Assembly: GCA_017590115.1 (NCBI GenBank)
Contig: JAGGNK010008737.1
Coordinates: forward strand, 1-64,000
Length of the DNA: 64,000 nt
Direction of reading: 5' to 3'
DNA from: Montifringilla adamsi
Lineage: Eukaryota > Chordata > Aves > Passeriformes > Passeridae
How positions within the stretch are numbered: the stretch's first letter is position 1; every line of letters begins with the position of its first letter. This document shows, one piece after another, positions 20,173-31,029 of this stretch. The notes under the pieces are model-generated. The model saw nothing but the letters and a program-made list of their open reading frames with translations, was not told the DNA's origin and made no database searches. Position numbers and translations under genes: made by a program.

Positions 20173-21210
20173 CCTGGAGAACTCTGCTGTCGTGAAATCT
20201 TTCCCATTGCCACAAGCCTTCCCACAGCTTGTTGATGGGCTATGTTGACTTATGGGGTATTGTTTTAAAGATGAGCTGTTTAAAGGCAAAAGTCCTCATT
20301 ATCTATCTTTAAAATCATCTTCATCCCTGAGAACAGAAATCTTCTCTTAGAAGCACAGGACTATTCTCTCTCTGCTCAAACTTTTCATGGGATCACAGCC
20401 ATTTCAAGACCTGCTTATCTCAGCACGGAGGCTTTTGCTCGATATCAATTTGAACACTTTCATCTCTCCATAGTTTCATGCGTTATAAGGAAAAAGAGTC
20501 TTTTCTTCATAGCTTGCAAGAAGATTTTAGCTCCAAAACAAGGCATCTCCTCCTCCCTCCCATCTGGGACTTCTTCCTCACTGACCTCAATGTCTTCATG
20601 CTGTTCCTTTACATGCTTACATCTTGTTCTTTTCTCTCACTCGAGAGAAGACTGAAGCACTGAAAGGGTTACCATCATGCCTGAGGCCTACTTGACCTGG
20701 TAACTTGGGGCATGGAGCTGTGGCTAGGCTGTGTTAGGATTGGCCTCATAGTTGGTCTTTTGTTTTTTGCACGAGCTGCAAGGGTTTCTGGTCTCAGGCG
20801 TGCTGGGGGAGGGGATTCGATGATAAGATCTTCACAGCTGAGGCCAGCCCTGCTCCAGCCTGGGCTCGGCAGCCTCCCCCCCCCTCTCCTGCCTGGCAGC
20901 TGCTGGAGCCCAGCCCGGCCCGACGAGAGGCGATGGGAACGGGCCGGTAGACGGCCTGGAGAGGGGAGAAAGGGGCCCGGCCCGCAGCAGAACCGCCCAG
21001 CCTGGCTTGGCTGAGACGGGGACCGCGGCTGGGGCTCTTTACCTCCTTGCCGACCGGAAAAGAAAAAAGAAAGTTCTTGGGGTTTTTCGTCTTTAACATG
21101 TGTGTTTCACAAAGGCGTGTCCAGCTTCTCAGTAGTTCCACAGACTGTCAGTTACACAGAAAGCTTTGCATCACTTCCCTGAATTTCCTCCCATTCCAAA
21201 CTAAGACAGC
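20173..21210 (-). mobile_element. Truncated family L3 LTR
   Basis: Parallels 33840-34912 in the same order (tttaaagatgagctgtt, cattatctatct, the GC-rich block near 20860-21010, and the tttaacatgtgtgtttcac segment near 21093). About half of the 2.16-kb LTR is present; the part that would lie left of 20173 is missing where ERV-1 ends. Strand follows the inverted polyadenylation signal seen in the complete copy. Confidence 0.75.
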
Positions 21211-21219
21211 CATCCTGTT

Positions 21220-21559
21220 TGCAAAGGGCCCTTGCAGATGGGTGGTAGAGAACAGATCACAAATTTTATAAAGACAGAAAGGGTGAGATATTGCCACATA
21301 TCACAGTACAAGTTGGCTTGTGCTGTGTGAACTAACCAGCCCCTGGGTTGACTCACAGGGGCTTTGCCCAATTACATTTTTCCTAAGGCTGCAGGCATTT
21401 CACTGGCCAGAATCTGAAGGGGAGTAGAGTTCAGACCAATGGAATTATCCAGACTTGGTTTTTTAAAGGCCCTTTATAAGGAAGGGCTTGAGAATAAATG
21501 CTCTCTGTTTGCCACATGATCATCGGGGTGAGTGGTCTCTGTCTCAAACCCACTCCCTT
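21220..21559 (+). mobile_element. LTR-like 3' segment
   Basis: Has a TATA-like ctttataagg near 21472 and aataaatgctc at 21493 followed by tctgtttgccacatgatcatcgggg, the order expected for the end of an LTR. No partner copy was seen in the window, so boundaries are guesses. Confidence 0.4.
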
Positions 21560-21576
21560 CCCCCCCCCCCCCCCCC
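21560..21576 (+). repeat. Poly-C run, 17 bases
   Basis: An uninterrupted run of 17 cytosines. No function is evident; such runs are prone to length errors in sequencing and to slippage. Confidence 0.98.
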
Positions 21577-22112
21577 AAATTGTTATGTTAACTAACTATT
21601 CATACCAAGATTGTTTTCACATGGGCACTTGGAAAGTGCTAGCTACACTTAGAGGAAATGACAGGCTACTTGGTAATTTAGCAAAGCAAAGCCTGGTTTT
21701 ATGAGGCCTTTCTTTTATAATTCTTTTACCTATCACGACAGATGAGGTCTTAGATTGCAAAGGCTTTCTAAGGACAGACACTCAGTTATTATTTCTGGTT
21801 TTGATTCTTCTGCTGGCTGTGAGGGTTCTGGCTCCCCATCATCATTCACCGGGCAAATGGATTTGGTTTTATATTTCCTTCTCTGGACACAGGCAACTGC
21901 TACTGGCTTAGGCTGCCCATCTGCTTTAACTGCAGCCTGAGTGACCGTGGTGTCTGTTCATTTATTCTCCTGCCCCTCTGGCTATACCTGCTTCTGTATG
22001 GTATTGAGCAGCATCTGATGATCATTAGCCAGGGCCCAGCACATTGCAATGACCTTCTTCGCTTTGGATCTGTCATTGCAATTTTCTTTCAGATATTTCC
22101 TCACCTCAGCTG

Positions 22113-24358
22113 TGTCGGAGACTGAATGTTATAATTTATAGCTTAAACATCTTCATGAAAGAACTTTGCCTGTTATAGCAAAAGTGTACAAAACCTGCAG
22201 AGAAAACCAGCAAAACCCTGAATGGGGCCCTGAACTGCTCATTGAGTGACTCAGGTCTGGCCTTTGGGAGAAGAATACATTCACAAAGGCATCAAGCTTA
22301 GCACCTTCGGGGTGGAGACCACGACCCCAGGGCTATCAGCTGCCAGGCTTAAACAAACCCTCACACCAAAGGGTGGGGGGGAAAGGAGAGGTTCTGGGTG
22401 TGTGGTAAAGGCCTCTGGTGAGAGGCAGTGAACACCCATCCTCTGCTGTGCAGAGGAGGTCAACTGTGGGGCACCTTCACCCTGGGAAAAGCCACATCCA
22501 CATGAGGGACAGCAGAGAGGGTGTCATGACCCATCAAAGGCACTCCCCAAAGGGGTCCCCAGACCCTGCACCAGAGCATTGCAGCATGATGCAATAGATC
22601 CACAGTGTTGCAAGGGACAGTGTCAAACTTGCCTTCCCCAAGGGAGGCATGTGGGCATTCCCACCGGGTCCAAACATATATTAATCCATTGGATTTGATA
22701 CTTTTTGGTGGCAGCAGATGACTCACCACCAAGAAGACCAGATGGAGGGAAACAACGAGACATCGTTGGGACTCCCAGAAGGGTGATATGTTTCTACCTA
22801 ACCCCTATGTGGCAGGACCTTTTACTCCCTGACACAGCAAAAGCTTATTTCCCCACCACATATCCCTAAAATCAGACCAGAATGGTTTGTCATAAGATGA
22901 ATTATCTCAGCTGAGAACCTCTGTCTTAAGTTGCAAATGCAAGATGTGGTCAGGGGTTTGTATTCTATTGCCATCTGTTAGAGGTGGGGCAGTTATCTGC
23001 TGTTAATTGGGCCACCTGTTAAAACCAGGTGGGACAGTGTTCCTTTCTCTTCCACAAAGGATCCTACCTCTGGGGAGATATCTTCTGTTAATGGGCCATT
23101 GAGTATCACTGCATGACTGATAAAATTACATCATCCCATTGTGAGATGCTCTGCCCAGGGGGAGGAGCAAAGCATTCCTACCTAAATATAATCTGAGATT
23201 TGGAACACCCATAGGCAGCATTTTCCCACTAGATTCCCAGAGCAGCAGCTTTCTTTTCCACTAGGTTCCCAGAGGAAGACCAGGCCTATCTACACTACCC
23301 AACTACACTACTGACTAACAGGGTGTCAGGTTGTATTCTGACTCTGTCAGTGCTGTTTTGTATTACTGCTTTTTTTTTTTTTCTCCTAATAAAGAACTGT
23401 TATTCCTACTCCCGTATCTTTGCCTGAGAGCCCCTTAATTTCAAAATTATAATAATTCGGAGGGAGGGAGGGGGTTTACGTTTTCCATTTCAAGAGACGC
23501 TCCTGCCTTCCTTAGCAGACATCTGTCTTTTCAAACCCAGACAACCTCCTTAGCCAGCAATACACATCCTGACTTGAATGGTGAGAAAGGAAAACCTAAA
23601 ATTAGTGACTGCAGAACACAAGCACTTCTACAACTATAAAAAGATCACAATGATTTTCATGAAATCAGAAATCTCTTCTACATCCTCCGAGTGTGTAGAG
23701 AATTCTCAATGATGAAGACGTTCACATCAGGTTACTTCCCCAGGGGATTGAGAGAAATTAAGGAGATTCTCTGCACACCACTGTCATTTGTTGGTAAGTG
23801 ACATTGACTCTTAATCTATACTATTTCTTCGCTAGCTGTAACATAGGTACCTTTACCTACTAGTAGTGGGGATTTTTTGTTTTATTCCTGTGTAGTAAGT
23901 AAATCTGTTTAAATCTTACATCTGTTTTCCTTGGTCTCCTCAATAAATAATTAATGTTGTTGTAGGCCTGATTGGTCATTATTAAGAACTTGCAAGTGAG
24001 AGTGGTTTTGGGGTGCTGGCTGCCTCAATAAAGCTACTGTCTACTGCCAGAGACCTGGGCAGAGGCAGGAACTTGCCCAAGCTCTCCCCTCTCCATTCGC
24101 AACACCCTGTCCCTCTTTCCCTGTCCCCTCACCCCCCATGCACACTTCTTTCTCTATTTCTTTCTTTCTTTTCTCTTTCTTTCTCTTTGCCTTTTTTACT
24201 ATTAAATAAAATATATCAAGTTTTTGGCACCAACATTTAACCTCATTTGGTTTTAATCATGTTTTTTGGGTATATTTTGAACATTTCTGTGTTTGATCCA
24301 TTTTGTTCACAGAGACTTAGTTTCCTTTTTTGTTCTGTGTTTAAACTGGTTCGTAACA
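22113..24358 (+). mobile_element. 2.2-kb LTR-like insertion in ERV-2 gag
   Basis: Starts tgtcggagactgaatg and ends ggttcgtaaca, interrupting gag between homologues of two adjacent sites in ERV-5. The flanks agctg and agcag look like a 5-bp duplication with one change. A polyadenylation-like attaaataaaat lies near 24203. It is itself interrupted by another LTR ending at 23543. No coding domain was seen, so it is likely a long LTR or non-autonomous element. Confidence 0.65.
22790..23543 (+). mobile_element. ERVL-type LTR nested in the 2.2-kb insertion
   Basis: Ends caaacccagaca at 23543 after aataaagaactgttattcc (23389) and the conserved cctgagagccccttaatttc block, which recurs inverted at 56400-56480 at the end of the L4 LTR. 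Thus its 3' third is related to L4. I could not fix the left edge; candidates lie between 22780 and 22890. Confidence 0.65.
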
Positions 24359-24525
24359 AGCAGGATTCTGAATTTGTTCAGAGGGGAAGTTCCAAACTAT
24401 TTAGGCAGAATATTCCTTCTGGGCCAGGCCTATATCCTCCCACATCTCGTGCCACTCAGGATTTTTCACAGCTGGGGGAGATCTCTGGAAAACCTCTCTG
24501 GAAATCTCAGCCCTGATTCTTAACG

Positions 24526-24836
24526 TGCTGTGTTGCAGCCGGAATTGCTGCTAGTAAAGTTCAGGGTAAGGAAGCAAAAAGGGTCTTTGCATCATAATAT
24601 CCACAGATGTTTAATTCAGTTGTGCGGTAAGATGTTCAGGGTCTAAGGGCACACTCATGGGGAGAGTCCAGGTTTCTGTCTCTCGAGCTAGGGGCTGCCA
24701 GTGGTCTTGGGGCAGTACAAAGATGAGGGCCAATGAGGGAATAGGGAGGGAGTGGCTGAGGGACATAGGAACAAGGGAAGGAGCCAATGGGGTCTTAACA
24801 GCTTTTGAGGGAAGCTTCTTGTGTCTCCCTAACTCA
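24526..24836 (-). mobile_element. Short LTR-like insertion in ERV-2 gag
   Basis: Separates two gag pieces that are continuous in ERV-5. On the plus strand it begins tgctgtgttgcagccgg and ends ctccctaactca, so it has TG/CA ends in either orientation. No clear duplication at the flanks (ttaacg versus gggaat). Orientation is a guess. Confidence 0.5.
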
Positions 24837-25205
24837 GGGAATACCTCTCAGGGTCTCCACAGTACTGTAGGCTATATAGAGGAAACCTAGCAGATTTAAC
24901 AATAAAAATATGGTATCTTTAACATCCAGAGGAAAGTGAACATTCTCAAAAGGTGACTTGCCAGACCTGAAGGTGAAGAAGAAGGTAAAAGGCTGAGAAA
25001 AATCATCCCCTACTTTTCTCCCCAACAGACTGGGTGTGGTTATTAATAAACTCCCAAAAGAGGCAGCCGAGACCAGGACAGGAAAACAGCAGAGAATACA
25101 CATCCCAAATAGCTCTCATTGGCTCTGATGTTATCTTCTCATTAGTTATTATCACAGAGCATATCAACACAGCAATCCTGATTTGTGTCCCTGATATGAA
25201 AAAGA

Positions 25206-25857
25206 TGTACCTGTCTCGGGATCTCCTCTGGTCAAGGTGACCCCGAGATGTGTTATAAGTCTCTTTTCCCCAACCCAGCTGTCGAAGAAGGAGTCAGAAG
25301 TCTTCGGCTGTCGTTCTCAAGGTTGTTTATTATTTCTTATCTAAAACATTTTTCGTCTGGCCTGCCGAGGTCTGTTCAGCAGGTCAGTCCGAGGCACACT
25401 GCCCTCCCACAGGGCTGGCATTGTCTTTTATACTATAAACTACGTATTCAATATTTACAGTTATGTTCCAATACCTATCACCTATGTTAGACAGTGACTT
25501 TCTACTTTACACCAATCCTAGAGTGCTACCATCACCAAGAAGATGGAGGCTAGGAAGAAGAAGGAAGAAGAACAGGACAACGCCCAAATCCCTCCATCTT
25601 GTCCCCTAGACCCCCATAGTAAAATTCTTCAAAATTCCACTTTTCATCCTGTGACAACTACTGTTATGCTACTTAAACTTTTGTGACCTTTAATTCTTCA
25701 TATAAAGGTGGTAATTTGTTCCATGGGTTGAACTCAAAGCCACAGGGGTCTTTGGCTGCATGCCAGGGTCTCTGACCCCCTCTGCCAGGGCTTCAAAGCC
25801 CCCTGGCTGGGGCTCGGATCATCCAGGACCGTCAGAGAGATGTCCTGGGCTCTGACA
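25206..25857 (-). mobile_element. Solo LTR, ERVK-like
   Basis: Plus strand runs from tgtctcggga to ggctctgaca. On the complement, U3 leads to a promoter gtttatagtataaaagac near 25433 and a polyadenylation signal aataataaac near 25332, then U5 with gacttctgactccttcttcg. The layout and the ataagaaataataaacaacc word are shared with family E at 55217, so the two are cousins. No exact duplication at the flanks. Confidence 0.7.
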
Positions 25858-26810
25858 TACATGGGGCAGAATTGCCAGTAGATATGAATAAGTATACATG
25901 CCCAGATGCCAGAAAGCCATTATTAAAGTGAGCAGCATGGCGACCAGTGAGTGCTGTACCCAATACAAGGTCTTCAGGACAAGAATGTAATTTTTTCACT
26001 TTCTCTTTCTCATGTCCCTTAAGTTGGGTGACAAATTTGTCTTGGTTTGAGACAATTTGAAGGAGAACACTCTGAGTTGTCTCCCATGACTAGGCTTTTT
26101 ATATATTTTTCATATATTTGTAGCTTTGTAGCTTGCTAATGCATGGCTGTAGCTTCAGTACTTTTCCTACCATTTTTCCCCAGATTTTAGAACAATAAGC
26201 TAACCTTGTAATAAATTCCTGTTTAATCTTATTGTAAGGAAAAGGACCTACAAGAAGAACATTTTGTTTTACAACCAGAATCTGAGAAGTCATAACAAGA
26301 AGTGGGGCAAAGAAGGCCTTGGATCAATTCCAAGCACTTGACCCAGGGGTGGGTTACTGGGGCAACTGAATCTCCTATTGGATGTACCTGTTAGATGTCC
26401 TAATTAATTAACCTTATAAAATTGTAGAAATCCAGTGCTGGGCGTGCCCATCACCACCGGGACACCTGGAAGCTGACAAAGTTCTGCTTTTTACTTTACT
26501 ATTCTAACACTGTTGCAAGGGGTTTTTCCTCCTTTTGATTATAGGCAACAGCTCCTTTAAGGGTTCCAACAATCCCTCTGTCAATAAGAAATGAATACTA
26601 ATAGATGGAAGTGAAAAAAACCCCCAGTTTATTAACAAACAGAACACCAACAGACGAGGGGAAAAAAGGTACATATCTACTAGATATCAAACTGCTAGAC
26701 CTCACCACCCTATGGGAACAAAGAGAGACATGAAATGCCAGAAAATACCTGTTCCAAATACAGGGCCGGGCAGCAACAGCCCCAGGCTTGAAGGACAAAG
26801 GGACAAGATG
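25858..26810. other. Unplaced sequence with LTR-like pieces
   Basis: No coding domain was recognised. On the plus strand a TATA-like ccttataaaattg (26411) followed by a sequence ending tattctaaca (26509) resembles the 3' half of an LTR. On the minus strand, gttaataaactggg near 26630 looks like a polyadenylation signal of a second, inverted LTR. Neither has a partner in the window. Confidence 0.35.
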
Positions 26811-27800
26811 GCGTCAGCTTCCTCTCGGGAAGGCAGGAGCCTGACGAAGCAGTTTCAGTAGCAGATGAAGGTCAGACGGCTCATCTGGTGTTGACCTTCC
26901 CACAGCAAGGCACAGCAGAGCAGGCACAGCAGGCGAGGAAGCTGGGCTGGAGCCATTCTCTGTGTGCTTTCCCTGGCTCAGTGTGGTTGACTGTGGCTTG
27001 GGCTGGAGCGGGGCAGCTCCACTCCACTTCTGCTGGCGTGATGTCCCCAGTTTTGGACAGACAGCTGTTGAATTCACCCTCAAGGCAACTCAAAGATTGC
27101 TACCGCAGCTTCTCAGAGCCTAGAAAGAAAAAAGCTAAAAAGTGTCAGGAAAACTAATCCACAAATGGCAGAGGTTTATGTCCAGAAAGGAGACAGAGGA
27201 GTCCTGCAACTTTATTCAAATACAGGGAAAAAGTCCACTGGGGCACACGCCCACAAGGTCATGTCTCTCTCAGAGTTTAGGAGGGTACAGCCTCCTTTTA
27301 TCCTTAACTCCTGGCTGCATGTTGCCCTCTTTATTTACCCATTGGCTGAGGTACTAGGAAGGTACAGCCTTCCCGAACCACCTACCACATATTTCCCCTT
27401 GAACCTGTCATTTTACCCCAAAGTTCAGAAACTCAAGCCTGTGCAGACCCACTTGACTGTTTCAGGAGCCAAGCTGTCTGGGCTCTGCAACAAACCTACT
27501 GCCCAAAGTTACTCGAGCCATTAAGACCCATTTCAAAGATGTTAAGACCCATACCTTCACCCATTGAATTGTTTGTAAAGACATTAGCACACATCTTTCC
27601 TTTCAAAAGGAAAGTATAACCTTGGCCTGAACAAAGACCAAGCAGCAAATGGAATCTCCCAAAAAGCCTCGAAAAAAACCAGGGCAGGAAGATTTTACAA
27701 ACGCCTGCGATCACATCCCTGCCCTGCTCCACCCCCTCCACCCCCACCCCCCCTACCCCCAAGCCCTGGCTGCAGGGACATAAAGATACAGTAACAATTT
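26811..27800 (+). repeat. Repeat Y, copy split by an LTR
   Basis: Sequence 26985-27142 and 27606-27800 together correspond to 3430-3765. Between them sits the family X LTR. The part before 26985 has no counterpart at 3 kb. Includes a C-rich stretch at 27721-27762. Identity of Y unknown. Confidence 0.75.
27143..27605 (-). mobile_element. Solo family X LTR with empty-site partner
   Basis: 463 bp. Plus strand tgtcaggaaaac to cctttca. Flanked by aaag at 27139-27142 and 27606-27609, a 4-bp duplication as made by gammaretrovirus-like integrases. The unoccupied version of the same site is present at about 3563. On the complement the TATA-type ggataaaaggag and the aataaag signal are in order. Confidence 0.88.
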
Positions 27801-27839
27801 TTGGGCATACATGTGATTCAAAGAAAATCACTTAACAGC

Positions 27840-28334
27840 ACAGCATAAACAGTTAAGAAAGCATTTCTTTATTTGGTAGTGGAAGCATGCTGCGTGGTTG
27901 AATAACATTTGAGGAACAGGGATGACGGGGGACCCCTGCTACTGACACTTTGACTATCAACAACTGTCACCTGCTGAAACCATGGAACAGGGGGCCGTTG
28001 TGGGGGGGTGACACACAGCTCTCAAAACCACATCCAAGATTACTGCTCATGCTCTAAAAAGGTGCATCAGAGAAGGGGCCAGCCATGCTAAAAAGTTCCT
28101 GGAACATGCAAACTAGTTTGGGGAAATGTTTGAATATGTATAACGGCTTATGAATATGTATTTGACTGATGCAACAGAAAGGGTGTATAAGAAGAGTTGC
28201 TTTTGTGAGCCAGTGTGTCTCTGGCTACAGCTACATACCCAGTGCTATTACTTTTGCTCTATTGATTTTGTCCCCTATTGTCCTTTATTAAATTTTTTTA
28301 AAAATTCAAATGAGGAGTGCCATCCATTACTCAC
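27840..28334 (+). mobile_element. ERV-3 5' LTR
   Basis: Ends ccattactcaca at 28334, two bases before the primer-binding site. A TATA-like gtgtataagaag lies at 28183 and a polyadenylation-like tttattaaattt near 28285. Left edge unresolved; a TG at 27910 (tgaggaacaggg) is one candidate. Confidence 0.7.
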
Positions 28335-28337
28335 AAC

Positions 28338-28355
28338 TGGGACTCGTTCCGGGAT
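28338..28355 (+). other. ERV-3 primer-binding site
   Basis: The sequence tgggactcgttccgggat resembles the tRNA-Pro type site of gammaretroviruses (TGGGGGCTCGTCCGGGAT) with small changes. Location right after the LTR end supports the call. Confidence 0.75.
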
Positions 28356-29506
28356 GGACACCTTGTCTCCATGGCCCTAGGGGATTCTGAGCTGGAGGTG
28401 TGCCCTTCCGAGTTCAGTGGCTCACTCGGCTTCTTCTGGTGTCATCGGCAATGGCAGGCTGACACCCCGTGGACAAGAAGGGACTCATAAAGCAAAAGAA
28501 AGAAAAAAAAATAGGCTACATAAGAAACCACAGCAACTAGCCCACAATTCTTTTGCATGAAGGCCCAGACAGGAAAAGGGATTGTGAGTACTGTACATGG
28601 GGGGCAGTGTATGGGGGATTGACTGGTGTGTGTGAGAGGCGGACTGGACAGTCCGGATCTGCGAAGCGAGTGTGGTGTCTTTCTAGCTGTGGTTCTGTAT
28701 CTCCAGGAGGAGACCGCCTGGCAAAGAGACGAAGAAAAAGGTAAAGAGTGAGTGATCCCCCGGGGCAACTGGGACTGGGTCCCAGGGAGGGGTTGGACCC
28801 CAGGAAAGGGAGCAAAGGATTTCCTAGGCAATCTACTAGGAAATAGGATACGAGAGTGAGGGTCCCCAATCCCAAAAGGAGTGTCAGATTGAGGGTTGGG
28901 ATCCATGGAGGTTAGGAAAATTCCTACATACAGGAAGTGTGGAATTGAGGGTTAGGAAAATATCTTAGGGATCCTATACTCAAGAGCATCCAGGGTTGAC
29001 CAACAACATTTGAAATTTTATTGATAAGACTGTTTGGCTGGCAGATCTGGGGAAAAGCAGATCTCTAGATAGCTACCCTAAGAGTTTATGAGGAGTTCTG
29101 CTGTCCTTTAGCACATGGAAGGGGGAGATAGTAATTATATGCCCCAAATTAAAGCATTTTATTTGATAAGTAATACCCATGGGTAAATGTTAACAAGAAA
29201 TTTGAAAGTAAAGGTACCTTATTGTTGTGTTGTCATTTTGTTATGGTCATGGAATGAGTGAGAGCAAGACGTGTCATAGACACAAAGTGAGTAATTATGA
29301 GTAAATGAGTATACGTTATATCAATTGTTGATTTGAAGTTCAACCTTATTATCTGGAGGGAGGTGGATTGTCTTACTGGAGAGGAAAAATTTTCTGTGCT
29401 TAGTGTGAGAAACAACTGTGAAGAGAAAGTGGTGTCCAAGCTGCCAGAAGAGTGAGTTAGAGGAAAGAAATAGGGACCAGGGACAAACAGGTCAGGTCCC
29501 AGGAAG
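28356..29506 (+). other. ERV-3 leader region
   Basis: Non-coding stretch between primer-binding site and gag start, as expected for gammaretrovirus-like leaders that hold dimerisation, splice-donor and packaging signals. A possible splice donor (aggtaaagagtgagt) is at 28739. The second half, from about 28980, is AT-rich and contains at 29195-29235 an inverted match to 1470-1500, so a small repeat may be inserted there. Confidence 0.55.
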
Positions 29507-30572
29507 ATGGGACAAGGAATAAGTAACGTTGGAAGAAAAAAGGACCAAAAAGGTGCTGGCGGATATACCCCAGGACAGTCCACTGGGAATTAAGTTAGCT
29601 AATTGGGATAGCAATCCATGTAGAAAAGGAAAAGATAAAGTCAAAATTATTCGGTATTGTATGATAGAGTGGATGAAAAAGGAAATAAGACCTGATCATC
29701 TCTATTGGCCTAGGTATGGGTCCTTTGAGGGTTGTATTTGTCAAGCTTTAAACATATTTGTAAACGCAAAAGATTCTTTTGATCCTGAGGAAAGCGAATA
29801 TGCTTCCTGCTGGATGGGAAAAATTTGGCCCATGGGGGTAAGTGTTTTTAAGGCATCAGAAGCCTCAGAGTGAGCAGAAGAAAAGAAGGAAAATAAGTGG
29901 GAATCACTGGGGGCATTATCCCCCCCCCCACCCTTTCCCTTCAGCAGTCCCTGCCCCTCCGGCAATTCCCACCCCTCTGATGGCTCCCACTGCACCACCA
30001 GCTCCCCTTCCCACCAGTGGGGGACCATATCAAAACACTAGGGGAAGTTCAGCAAAAACTCGAGGGCCGCTCAATAATTCCTCCCCTGCCACCACTCCAC
30101 AGCAAGGGAGAAAGCTCCTTCCTAAGGTTATGATGATTGCGGAACAGAAAGGCTGGTCTGATTTGGAAAGAGATCAAGAAGTCGGCTTATTTCCTTTAAG
30201 GGAAGTGCCTATGGGAGGGGCTCAAGGGGGGGGATATAATTTGTAAATGCTTCTTTGACCTCTTCAGAAGTCAGAAATGTTAAAAGGGACATTAAAGGGT
30301 TATTAGAAGATCCCATAGGTTTAGCTGAACAATTAGACCAATATTTAGGTCCCAACATTTTTACTTGGGAAGAAATGCAGTCAATAATGGGTATTATATT
30401 TTTCCAAGAGGAGAGACAGATGATTAGGGCTGCTGGAATGAAAATTTGGGAAAGAAAATCAACAAGGCCAACCAGAGAACCAGAAAATGCCAATAGCAGA
30501 AAAACTACATCTACCACCTTCCTTTCATCTACTAGGTGCATGTCCTTATCATTGAAAAATGAGGGTTCTTGA
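29507..30572 (+). pseudogene. gag: ERV-3 gag (matrix-capsid), broken
   Basis: Starts MGQGISNVG at 29507: MG at the N-terminus is the myristoylation signal typical of gammaretroviral matrix. After a frameshift near 29530 the matrix reads on with LADIPQDSPLG and IRPDHLYWPRYGSF. A proline-rich linker follows at 29930-30010. Capsid begins about 30190 with FPLREVPMGG and continues in another frame with SSEVRNVKRDIKGLLEDPIG and FTWEEMQSIMGIIF. Stops at 29871 and 30244 and the end at 30570 truncate it. Nucleocapsid, pol and env of this copy are absent; minus-strand ERV-4 begins at 30741. About 170 bp in between are unplaced. Confidence 0.88.
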
Positions 30573-30740
30573 ATAATATATTTGCTAGTATGTTTTGCAG
30601 AGTAGATGTTGATGGCACTACAGATAGGAACACATGCAGAAATTATCATGATCAAAGAGCTTTCTGTATTAGATAACTACTGTTTAAGACAAGTTTTAAC
30701 CAATGCCTTTCCATCAATAAGGAGAAATGAATATGAGTAG

Positions 30741-30999
30741 TGTCAGGAAAATTAATCCAGACACGAGAGGTTTATGTCCAAAAAGGACACAGAGGAGTCC
30801 TGTAACTATTTGAATAAAGGGAGAGGCCATGGGGCATTTTCCATGGGGTCTCTCAAGTTGTTGGAGGACTCAGCCCCCTTTTTATCCTAATTTCCCAGCT
30901 GCATTTCCCTCTCTCTTTCCCCATTGGCTGAGGTACTTGAGAGGTACAGACTTCCCAATTCACCTAAAAGAGACCCCATTCTAATGTGTATCTGCCCCA
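30741..30999 (-). mobile_element. ERV-4 3' LTR (family X, short form)
   Basis: Plus strand tgtcaggaaaattaatcc to tctgcccca. It matches 27143-27300 and 27595 at its ends but lacks about 200 bp of the middle U3. The polypurine tract adjoins its right edge, which identifies it as a 3' LTR on the minus strand. Confidence 0.82.
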
Positions 31000-31021
31000 C
31001 CCCACCCCCTTTTTTTTTTCT
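31000..31021 (-). other. ERV-4 polypurine tract
   Basis: On the minus strand ten or more A residues are followed by gggggtgggg, directly before the LTR start. This is the expected plus-strand primer. Confidence 0.75.
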
Positions 31022-31029
31022 TCTTTGTG

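Larger units (their letters stand above)
21745..25110 (-). pseudogene. gag: ERV-2: ERVL-type gag in three pieces
   Basis: Remains of a class III (ERVL-type) gag on the minus strand. The N-terminal piece (25010-24837) contains FPLDVKDTIFLLLNLLGFLY, matching FPLNVKETIFLVFNLVSFLY of ERV-5. The middle piece is 24525-24362, matching 43735-43880. The C-terminal piece is 22112-21745, matching 43555-43735 and 51381-51530 (for example the tttggttttatatttcct segment). The pieces are separated by an LTR (24526-24836) and a 2.2-kb insertion (22113-24358). No protease or polymerase of this copy is present to the left. Only the hydrophobic N-terminal segment is easily read; stops are frequent. Confidence 0.8.

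Noticed and set aside
21560..21576. Regulatory G-quadruplex
   Set aside because: A single C run (G run on the other strand) lacks the four spaced G tracts needed; more likely a slippage-prone homopolymer.
28442..28906. Minus-strand frame of 154 codons in the ERV-3 leader
   Set aside because: Leader sequence of a retrovirus on the other strand; no recognisable domain and proline/serine-rich by composition.
30573..30740. Minus-strand env start belonging to ERV-4
   Set aside because: It lies beyond the ERV-4 3' LTR and I could not match it to env or gag of any provirus here; left unassigned.
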